DNA from: CSP1-4 sp963777975 | GTDB taxonomy: Bacteria; Chloroflexota; Limnocylindria; Limnocylindrales; CSP1-4 | Length of the DNA: 64,000 nt | Direction: 5' to 3' | Assembly: GCA_963777975.1 (NCBI GenBank) | Contig: CAVZSO010000010.1 | Coordinates: forward strand, 124,001 to 188,000 | Part shown: positions 57,924-64,000 of the stretch, piece by piece | How the letters are laid out: the number at the start of each line of letters is the position of its first letter | How positions within the stretch are numbered: position 1 is the first letter of the stretch | Translations under genes and position numbers: made by a program | Notes under the pieces: model-generated | Seen by the model: only the letters and a program-made list of their open reading frames with translations | Told to the model about the DNA's origin: nothing | Databases searched by the model: none

Positions 57924-59434
57924 CGCGGCCGGCTCCGTGTCCGCTCCACGGCGTCGGCCCAACGGGCACGCTCAGCGGCTCGACGGGCCGCCGGCATCGC
58001 TGGCTCGAACCGAGCTGGGGTACCGACCAGGGCCGACAGCTCGGCATCGTCCGCCCAGAGGCCGACGGCTCGACCGGCCAGCAGGGCGGCGCCGAGGGCC
58101 GTCGTCTCGGGGATGGCGGCTCGCTCGACGGGCCGGCCGAGCAAGTCCGCCTGGATCTGGAGCAGCAGGTCGTTGGTCGAGGCGCCGCCGTCGGCCCGCA
58201 ACGTGGCAAGGTGCGGGGCGCCGCCGTTCTCCAGCGCCTCGACCAGATCGACGACCTGGTGAGCGATGGCGTCGAGGGTCGCACGAGCGAGATGGGCGCG
58301 GGTCGTGCCTGCAGTCATGCCCGTGATGGTGCCACGCGCCTCGGCATCCCAGTGCGGAGCTCCGAGACCGGCGAATGCCGGCACGAAGACGACGCCGGCG
58401 CTGTCGGGCACGGAGCCCGCCAACACCTCCACGTCGCCGGCGGCCTCGATGATGCCCAGGCCGTCTCGCAGCCAGCGGACGGCCGACCCTGCCACGAAGA
58501 CGCTGCCCTCGATGGCATAGGCGACGTCGGCGTTGCCAGCGCCTGCGATGCGGCGCTGCCAGGCGACCGTGGCCAGCAGGCCGGCGGGCGGCTCGGGCAC
58601 CATGGCGCCCGTCGTTTCGAGCAGGAAGCAGCCGGTGCCGTAGGTGTTCTTGGCCTCGCCGGGGCCCAGGCACAGCTGGCCGAAGAGCGCCGCCTGCTGG
58701 TCCCCGACCGCGGCTGCGATCGGGATCGGCGCGCCGAAGTGGGTCGGCTCGGTCATCCCGAAGCCGGCGTCGGTGGCTCGAACCTCGGGCAGCGCGGCCA
58801 CCGGGATACCGAAGAGCTCGAGCTGCTCCGCCGACCAGGTCCTTGAGCCAAGATCCAGGAGGAGCGTCCGACTGGCGTTGCTGACGTCCGTGGCGAAGGT
58901 GCGGCCGCCGGTCAGTCGGTCGATGAGCCAGCTGTCGACGGTCCCCAGCTGCAGTGCACCGGCCCCTGCTCGCCGGCGACCATCGATCAGGTGGTCAAGC
59001 AGCCAGGCCATCTTCGTGGCGCTGAAGTACGGATCGAGGAGGAGCCCCGTCCGACCGCGCACGAGCGGCTCCAGCCCCTCCGCCCGGAGGGCTGCGCAGC
59101 GATCGGCGGTGCGGCGATCCTGCCACACGATGGCGGGCGCCAGGGGTCCCTCATCCGGGGCCCAGGCGATGGTCGTCTCGCGCTGGTTCGTGATGCCGAT
59201 GGCGGCGATGTCGGCGGCCGCCAGGCCGGCCGCGGCCAGCGCCTCGCGACCCGCCCGGAGCTGCGTCTGCCAGATCTCGTCGGCATCCTGCTCGACCCAG
59301 CCCGGGGCCGGGAAGGTCGATGGCAGCTCGTGCTGTGCGCGCGCGATCGGCCGCGCATAGCGGTCGAAGACGATGGCCCGTGAGCTCGAGGTGCCCTGAT
59401 CGAGGGCCAGGATATGACCGGCCCCGGTGGTCAC
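57920..59434 (-). CDS. glpK: Glycerol kinase
   Basis: Phosphorylates glycerol with ATP. The 504-residue FGGY kinase shows ILALDQGTSSSRAIVFD, GWVEQDADEIWQTQ, GITNQRETTIAW, the FGGY-type VPAFAGLGAPHWD and LRADGGASTNDLLLQIQ. Normal length. The GTG start overlaps the phoR stop, and the stop overlaps glpD, so the three are tightly coupled. No glycerol facilitator gene is in the window. Confidence 0.95.
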   Translation of the reverse strand: MTTGAGHILALDQGTSSSRAIVFDRYARPIARAQHELPSTFPAPGWVEQDADEIWQTQLRAGREALAAAGLAAADIAAIGITNQRETTIAWAPDEGPLAPAIVWQDRRTADRCAALRAEGLEPLVRGRTGLLLDPYFSATKMAWLLDHLIDGRRRAGAGALQLGTVDSWLIDRLTGGRTFATDVSNASRTLLLDLGSRTWSAEQLELFGIPVAALPEVRATDAGFGMTEPTHFGAPIPIAAAVGDQQAALFGQLCLGPGEAKNTYGTGCFLLETTGAMVPEPPAGLLATVAWQRRIAGAGNADVAYAIEGSVFVAGSAVRWLRDGLGIIEAAGDVEVLAGSVPDSAGVVFVPAFAGLGAPHWDAEARGTITGMTAGTTRAHLARATLDAIAHQVVDLVEALENGGAPHLATLRADGGASTNDLLLQIQADLLGRPVERAAIPETTALGAALLAGRAVGLWADDAELSALVGTPARFEPAMPAARRAAERARWADAVERTRSRPR

Positions 59435-60660
59435 GCGACCTCCGCCGGTTCGCGAGCCGGGATGGCGAAGGAGAAGGTGGCGCCCCGGCCCTCGATGCTC
59501 TCGACCCAGATCCTGCCGCCATGGGCCTCCACGATATGGCGGGCGATGGCCAGACCCAGGCCCGTGCCCCCCTTGCCGCGAACGCGCGCTTTGTCGACCT
59601 TGTAGAAGCGCTCGAAGACACGATCGAGGTCGGCTCGAGGGATGCCGGGTCCGCGATCCTCGACCGAGGCGACGACCTCGCCCTCGGCGGCGCGGGCGCT
59701 GACCGATACCCGAGCGCCAGGTGGCGAGAAGGTAACGGCGTTGTGGATGAGGTTGACGAGCACCTGGCCCAACCGGTCTTCGTCGCCGCGGATCCAGAGC
59801 GGCTCGGAGGGCACCTCGCCGACCAGAGTGACGTCCTGGCGCTCGGCGAACAGGGCCAGGCGTTCGACGCTGGCGCTGACCAGGAGGCCGAGGTCGACGT
59901 CGTCGAGGTAGAGCGGGGCGCTGCCCTGCTCGATCTTCGTCAGGTCCAGCAGCTCGCTGACCATCTGCGCCAGGTGGCTGGTCTCGACGTCGATCTTGCC
60001 GACCATGTCGTGGGCTCGATCCGAAGCGCCCACGTCATCCATCTCGCGCATCAGCGTCTCGGCCAGGAGCCGGACATTCGTGACCGGCGTGCGCAGCTCG
60101 TGCGAAAGGTTGTCGACGAACTCGGCCCGGATCCGCTGCAGCCGACGCAGCTCGGTGACGTCTTCGAGCACCAGCCAGACGCCGGCCGAGGGTGAGCGCC
60201 GGGCGCGCACGACGAGCCCGAGTCGCTCGCCCTCGCGCGCAGCCAGCTCGCCGTTAGCCGCGCCATCGTGGCGTGCCCGCTCCACGATGGCCTCGACACC
60301 ATGATCGACGAAGGCCTCCATCGTCGTGCGGCCGACGAGGCCGCCTGGGCTGGCGCCCAGGAAGACGTGCGCCGCGTGGTTGGCGTGCTGGACCGTCATG
60401 TCGTCGGCGACACGGACGATGCCGACCCCGATGAGATCGAGCAGGAACGAAAGATCGCGTTCGCCGAGCTGCGCCCGAAAGGTCGCCTCGCGTTCGCGGT
60501 CGACGAGGGCCCGCGCGGCCGCCTCGAGGTCCTCACCCTCCGCTGCCCCGAGCGATTCGCGGATCCTCGCCAGCGTGGTGCCGCGTGAGATGGCCAGCCC
60601 GATCGCAACAGCCAGCGCGATCGCCATACCGCCCAGGAACAGGAAGAGCTCTGGACCCAC
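59431..60660 (-). CDS. phoR: PhoR-type sensor histidine kinase
   Basis: A 409-residue membrane-bound kinase with one N-terminal helix (LFLFLGGMAIALAVAIGLAI), a PAS-like region at about 70-175, HisKA with phospho-acceptor His in FVDNLSHELRTPVTNVRLL, and HATPase_c with N-box NLIHNAVTFSPPG, G1 EDRGPGIP, F-box RFYKVDKAR and G2 GTGLGLAI. The architecture (single short helix, PAS, no periplasmic domain) is that of PhoR, which is controlled through PhoU. It heads an operon of phosphate-scavenging genes. Its likely response regulator is at 62479. Start set by TAGACT seven bases upstream on the minus strand. Confidence 0.88.
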   Translation of the reverse strand: MGPELFLFLGGMAIALAVAIGLAISRGTTLARIRESLGAAEGEDLEAAARALVDREREATFRAQLGERDLSFLLDLIGVGIVRVADDMTVQHANHAAHVFLGASPGGLVGRTTMEAFVDHGVEAIVERARHDGAANGELAAREGERLGLVVRARRSPSAGVWLVLEDVTELRRLQRIRAEFVDNLSHELRTPVTNVRLLAETLMREMDDVGASDRAHDMVGKIDVETSHLAQMVSELLDLTKIEQGSAPLYLDDVDLGLLVSASVERLALFAERQDVTLVGEVPSEPLWIRGDEDRLGQVLVNLIHNAVTFSPPGARVSVSARAAEGEVVASVEDRGPGIPRADLDRVFERFYKVDKARVRGKGGTGLGLAIARHIVEAHGGRIWVESIEGRGATFSFAIPAREPAEVA

Positions 60661-60667
60661 GACTCGA

Positions 60668-60673
60668 AGTCTA
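60668..60673 (-). promoter_or_regulatory. -10 element (TAGACT), leaderless start of phoR operon
   Basis: On the minus strand TAGACT ends seven bases before the GTG at 60660. It drives phoR-glpK-glpD-EEP-GDPD; no clear Pho box repeat is seen at the corresponding position. Confidence 0.5.
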
Positions 60674-60714
60674 CGGGCCGCCGAGTGCGCGGCTCACGCC
60701 GGCGGGACGACGGG

Positions 60715-60720
60715 TACCAT
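60715..60720 (+). promoter_or_regulatory. -10 element (TACCAT) for DUF47-pit
   Basis: TACCAT lies 78 bases before the ATG at 60799, so this transcript would have a leader of about 72 bases with GGAGG near its end, unlike the leaderless neighbours. The 138-base gap 60661-60798 holds these two divergent promoters and nothing else that I can identify. Confidence 0.4.
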
Positions 60721-60798
60721 GTGGCTCGCACCGGCCGGGTCGCATCCCGCCCGCGCTCGGGCCAAGGAAAGTCGATCCATTCCCAATTCGGAGGCCGC

Positions 60799-61416
60799 AT
60801 GCGGTTCCGCTTCATCCCGCGCGAGGAGCGCTTCTTCGACATGTTCGTCGAGGACGCCGCCAATGTCCTCGCCGCCGCTCGCCATCTCGAGGAGATGCTG
60901 CGCACCTATCAGGACGTGGAACAGCGAGCCAAGGAGATCTACGCCATGGAGCACCATGGCGACGAGCTCAGCCACGAGATCGGCAAGCGCCTCAACACGT
61001 CATTCATCACGCCCTTCGATCGCGAGGACATCCACGGCCTGATCAGCGGCCTGGATGACGTGCTCGACCTCATCGAGGAGGTCGCCGACACCTTCATCCT
61101 CTACAACGTCAGCGCGCCGACGCCGACCGCCATCCAGCAGGCCGCCATCATCACGCGGCAGTGCGAGCTGATCCATGAGGCGCTCACCAAGCTGCGCGAC
61201 TTCCAGGGTCTGGAGACCTATTGGATCGAGATCCACCGCCTGGAGAACGAGGGCGACCGGATCGCCCGCGCGGCCGTGGCGGCCCTCTTCGACGAGAAGA
61301 CGAAGGCCATCGACATGGTCAAGTGGAAGGACATCTACAGCCTGCTCGAGGCGGGCGTCGACAAATGCGAAGACGTGGCCGACATCATCGAGAAGATCTG
61401 CGTCAAGCATGCCTGA
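60799..61416 (+). CDS. DUF47 (PhoU-like) protein, partner of phosphate permease
   Basis: A 205-residue all-helical PhoU-like protein. Landmarks: RFIPREERFFDMFVEDA, KEIYAMEHHGDELSHEI (metal-binding E/D motif), TSFITPFDREDIHGLISGLDDVLD cut by its conserved Asp residues, and IHRLENEGDRI. Such proteins form units with Pit permeases and regulate them. ATG 60799 follows GGAGG closely. It overlaps the pit gene by eight bases. Confidence 0.9.
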   Translation: MRFRFIPREERFFDMFVEDAANVLAAARHLEEMLRTYQDVEQRAKEIYAMEHHGDELSHEIGKRLNTSFITPFDREDIHGLISGLDDVLDLIEEVADTFILYNVSAPTPTAIQQAAIITRQCELIHEALTKLRDFQGLETYWIEIHRLENEGDRIARAAVAALFDEKTKAIDMVKWKDIYSLLEAGVDKCEDVADIIEKICVKHA

Positions 61417-62425
61417 GGGCATCACGCTCATCCTCATCGTCGTCGTCGGCCTTGCGGTCGGGTTCGACTACATCAACGGCTTCCACGACACGGCCAACTC
61501 CATCGCCACCTCCGTTTCGACACAGGCGCTCCGACCGCACCAGGCGATCCTGATGTCTGCGGCAGCCAACTTCCTGGGCGCCCTGGCGGGGACGGCGGTG
61601 GCGACCTTCGTGGCCACCGGCATCGTGGACACGCCGCCGGGGCACGAGGGGCAGGTGGTCGTCGCGGCGGCTCTCGTCGGCGCCATCATCTGGAACCTGC
61701 TGACGTGGCGGATCGGCATCCCCAGCTCCAGCTCGCATGCGCTCATCGGCGGCATGATCGGGGGCACGCTGGCCGCCGTCTGGCTCGGCGGCCAGCCGGG
61801 CGGCCTGAACATCGACGGCATCGTGACCAAGGTGCTCTTCCCGTTGGTCGCCTCGCCGATCCTGGGCATCGGCATCGGCCTCCTGCTGATGATCCTGCTG
61901 TTCAACCTCTTCCAGCGCGCCCGGCCACGTGGCGTCAACGACGGATTCCGCAAGGCTCAGGTCGGATCGGCCGCCTTCATGGCCTTCAGCCACGGCTCCA
62001 ACGACGCCCAGAAGACGATGGGTGTCATCACCCTGGCCCTCGTCGCGGCCGGGCTTCAGAGCGGCGAGACGATCCCGCTCTGGGTCATCCTCCTGTCGGC
62101 TAGCGCGATCTCGCTGGGCACGGCCGGCGGCGGCTGGCGGATCATGAAGACGATGGGCCAGAAGGTCGTCAAGCTCGACCCCATCCACGGCTTCGCGGCC
62201 GAGACGACGGCCGCGACGATCATCCTCACCGCCTCGCACTTCGGCATGCCGGTCTCGACCACGCACGTCATCTCGTCGGCCATCATGGGCGTCGGGTCGA
62301 GCGACCGGTTCTCGCGGGTCCGGTGGGGCGTGGCCGGCAACATCGTCATCGCCTGGATCCTGACCATCCCCCTCAGCGCGGCCGTGGCGGTCGGTGCCTG
62401 GGTGGCCCTGAACGCGATCACCTGA
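61409..62425 (+). CDS. pit: Low-affinity inorganic phosphate transporter (PiT family)
   Basis: A 338-residue sodium- or proton-coupled phosphate permease with about ten helices. Both PHO4 signature repeats are present: DYINGFHDTANSIATSVST near the N-terminus and FSHGSNDAQKTMGVI in the second half; also PSSSSHALIGG and PVSTTHVISSAIMG. Works with the overlapping DUF47 protein. Provides phosphate entry when Pst is not induced. Confidence 0.93.
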   Translation: MPEGITLILIVVVGLAVGFDYINGFHDTANSIATSVSTQALRPHQAILMSAAANFLGALAGTAVATFVATGIVDTPPGHEGQVVVAAALVGAIIWNLLTWRIGIPSSSSHALIGGMIGGTLAAVWLGGQPGGLNIDGIVTKVLFPLVASPILGIGIGLLLMILLFNLFQRARPRGVNDGFRKAQVGSAAFMAFSHGSNDAQKTMGVITLALVAAGLQSGETIPLWVILLSASAISLGTAGGGWRIMKTMGQKVVKLDPIHGFAAETTAATIILTASHFGMPVSTTHVISSAIMGVGSSDRFSRVRWGVAGNIVIAWILTIPLSAAVAVGAWVALNAIT

Positions 62426-62478
62426 CCCGCGGAGCCCGCAGCTCTTGTGGGGCACGGCTCGCCGGGTCGTGCCGGCCG

Positions 62479-63177
62479 TCAATCCCCCGGGCGACGGAAG
62501 ACGTAGCCCACGCCGCGCACCGTGTGCAGGAAGCGCGGCCGGGAGGGATCCGTCTCGACCTGCGCCCGTAGCCAGTGCATGTGCACATCGACCGTGCGCG
62601 TCTCGCCGGCGTAGTCGTAGCCCCAGACCTGCTCGAGGAGCTGGTCGCGGGTGAATGCCTGACCCGGATGGCGGACCAGGAAGGCGAGCAGCTCGAAGGC
62701 CTTGGGCTTGAGCGGCAGCTCGTGCCCGTCGCGCAGGAGCCGGTGGCCCGCCAGGTCGACGTGCACCTCGTCCAGGACGACGGTGGCCGCCGGCTCGGAG
62801 CCGGGGATCGGGGTCTCCGTCCGCCGCAGCAGCGCTCGGACGCGAGCCTGCAGCTCCGGCAGGCTGAAGGGCTTGGTCACGTAGTCGTCGGCGCCGAGCT
62901 CGAGGCCGACGACTTTGTCGATCTCCGAGTCGCGGGCGGTGAGCATCAGGATGGGGACCTGTGACTCGCGCCGGATGATGCGGCAGATCTCGGTCCCGGA
63001 CAGCTCGGGCAGCATCAGGTCGAGGATGATCAGGTCGGGCGCGTCACGCCGGAAGGCGGTCAGGGCCTGTGCGCCATCAGCAGCCGTGACGACCGCGTAG
63101 CCGTCGCGTTCGAGGGTGTAGGCCAGCGTGTCGAGGATGGTCGGCTCGTCGTCGACGACCAGGATCGTGCGGGGCAT
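62479..63177 (-). CDS. phoP: PhoP/RegX3-type response regulator
   Basis: An OmpR-family regulator of 232 residues. Receiver domain: ILVVDDEPTILDTLAYTL, phospho-Asp in LIILDLMLPELSG, Thr in ILMLTARDSEID, Lys in DDYVTKPFSLPEL. C-terminal winged helix: LKPKAFELLAFLVRHPGQAFTR region, ETRTVDVHMHWLRAQ recognition helix and VRGVGYVF. ATG 63177 is chosen because the upstream ATG 63186 overlaps the -10. The promoter has an 11-bp direct-repeat Pho box, suggesting autoregulation. Cognate kinase is probably the phoR at 59431. Confidence 0.9.
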   Translation of the reverse strand: MPRTILVVDDEPTILDTLAYTLERDGYAVVTAADGAQALTAFRRDAPDLIILDLMLPELSGTEICRIIRRESQVPILMLTARDSEIDKVVGLELGADDYVTKPFSLPELQARVRALLRRTETPIPGSEPAATVVLDEVHVDLAGHRLLRDGHELPLKPKAFELLAFLVRHPGQAFTRDQLLEQVWGYDYAGETRTVDVHMHWLRAQVETDPSRPRFLHTVRGVGYVFRRPGD

Positions 63178-63184
63178 CGGACGC

Positions 63185-63217
63185 ATGGTATGGCCGCAGG
63201 GTTAACGGAGCGTCAAC
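63185..63217 (-). promoter_or_regulatory. phoP promoter: Pho box direct repeat and -10 (TACCAT)
   Basis: On the minus strand GTTGACGCTCC and GTTAACCCTGC are two adjacent 11-bp direct repeats (63217-63196), the layout of PhoP binding sites in actinobacteria. GTTAAC begins 16 bases before TACCAT (63190-63185), which ends seven bases before the ATG. The repeats cover the -35 region, as expected for an activator. Confidence 0.65.
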
Positions 63218-63267
63218 GAGCTCCCGTTCCGCCCCGCCCGCGCCGGATCGTCCCGATCGGCAGCAGG

Positions 63268-64000
63268 TCAGGCGCGCCGGAAGGGGACGTTGGCGACGAG
63301 GATGTCCGTCCGGCCCAGGAGCTCCTCGCGGATGCGGTGGGCGTTCTCGTTGTACAGGAAGCGCTCCCACCAGTGTCGTGGGACGTACTCCGGCAGCAGC
63401 ACGATGACGACGTCATCACCGTCGCTGCGCGCGACATGCTCGAAGTAGCGCACGAGCGGCCGAACGAGCTTGCGGTAGGGTGACTCGACGATCACGAAGT
63501 CGACGCCGGGCAGCTGCCGAGCGAACCGGTCGCGCAGCGCCTCGCCGGCTTCCACGTCATCGGTCGCGTGGACGGCGGTCACGTGCTCGGCCATGGTCCG
63601 CGCGAACTTGACCGATTGGACGACGTCGCGGGTCAGGTCGGCGACCGGCAGATAGACCTGCTGGCCCCGGTGCGGCGGCCCGATGACGACCTCCGGGCGA
63701 ACGTGGATCTCGAGCCGGCGCCGCTCGTACTGGCGGTGGATGAAGACCATCATGCCGACCAGGACCGGGATGAGGAAGATGATCACCCAGGCGCCGAGCG
63801 CGAACTTGGCGACCGCGAAGATGAGAGCCACCAGGGCGCAGGCGGCGGCACCGATGCCGTTGATCCAGATGCCGCGACGCCAGCCGTCGCCCTTCTCCCG
63901 CAGCCAGTGGCGGACCATGCCGATCTGCGAGACGGTGATCGAGGTGAAGACGCCGATGGCGTAGAGCGGGATGAGCGCCTCGACCCGTCCACCGAAGGCG
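63268..64000 (-). CDS. APC-superfamily permease, KimA-like potassium transporter, 5' end off window
   Basis: The C-terminal 243 residues of a large permease; the frame is open at base 64000. Visible are LIPLYAIGVFTSITVSQIGMVRHW, a typical late helix of the KimA/YdaO group, two more helices (AAACALVALIFAVAKFALGAW, VIIFLIPVLVGMMVFI), then a cytoplasmic domain of about 160 residues resembling the UspA-like tail of KimA, where c-di-AMP binds. KimA proteins take up potassium with protons. An amino-acid permease of the same superfamily is the alternative. Confidence 0.82.
   Translation of the reverse strand, partial: AFGGRVEALIPLYAIGVFTSITVSQIGMVRHWLREKGDGWRRGIWINGIGAAACALVALIFAVAKFALGAWVIIFLIPVLVGMMVFIHRQYERRRLEIHVRPEVVIGPPHRGQQVYLPVADLTRDVVQSVKFARTMAEHVTAVHATDDVEAGEALRDRFARQLPGVDFVIVESPYRKLVRPLVRYFEHVARSDGDDVVIVLLPEYVPRHWWERFLYNENAHRIREELLGRTDILVANVPFRRA

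Noticed and set aside
56544..58262. Plus-strand open frame of 572 codons opposite glpD/glpK
   Set aside because: Shadow frame; glpD and glpK are unambiguous on the minus strand.
1..64000. tRNA, rRNA, CRISPR, transposase, integrase or prophage genes
   Set aside because: I looked for cloverleaf-like 3' ends, regularly spaced identical repeats and recombinase motifs and found none; gene order and composition are uniform and chromosomal.

Overview
The window is a gene-dense, GC-rich chromosomal segment of a free-living bacterium. I see no rRNA, tRNA, CRISPR array, insertion sequence, prophage or gene-free stretch longer than about 150 bases. Gene content points to Chloroflexota (Limnocylindria/Ellin6529-like) or, less likely, an actinobacterium: F420 biosynthesis genes, a deoC-ALDH-ALDH block, a CYTH-CHAD protein beside ppk, NEW3-plus-ABC trios and frequent GTG starts. 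This is inference from content; no marker gene is present. A strong local trait is leaderless transcription: at 16 gene starts a TAnnnT hexamer lies 6 or 7 bases before the ATG/GTG, and I used it to choose starts.

Layout. 1-6.3 kb: F420 block (LLM oxidoreductase end, cofD, cofC, cofE) interrupted by a cyclase/ATPase/TPR regulator. 6.3-15 kb: trxB behind a perfect palindrome, a broken spermidine-synthase-like membrane protein, an ABC exporter with an acidic insert, and a NEW3-protein/ABC trio. 15-25 kb: Fur and OsmC proteins, then arginine genes argC-J-B-R-G behind paired ARG boxes, citrate synthase, DinB, a short N-acetylglutamate synthase and argH. 25-32.8 kb: nickel-type transporter, nicotinamidase, DMT exporter, a Zur-like regulator plus ZIP transporter behind a 7-1-7 box, an ABC-2 exporter, and a DUF72 gene preceded by a threefold 20-bp repeat. 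32.8-41.3 kb: AlkZ-like protein, short and full ALDH, deoC, ArsR-type regulator, S9 peptidase, a DNA-ligase-like protein without catalytic residues, DUF971.

41.4-64 kb is mainly phosphate biology: ppk1, CYTH-CHAD and ppx (polyphosphate); pstSCAB-phoU (uptake); arsC and sixA; an arsR / LysE-type transporter / arsM arsenic unit with shared divergent promoters; a phoR-glpK-glpD-EEP-GDPD operon that would recover phosphate from glycerophosphodiesters; DUF47-Pit; phoP behind an 11-bp direct-repeat Pho box; and the C-terminal part of a KimA-like permease. The parts fit together as phosphate sensing, import, storage and scavenging, with arsenate handling placed where arsenate would enter.

Six genes carry nine reading-frame breaks, and all nine are net +1. 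That uniformity suggests insertion-type sequence errors rather than independent gene decay, so most of these genes are probably intact in the organism.
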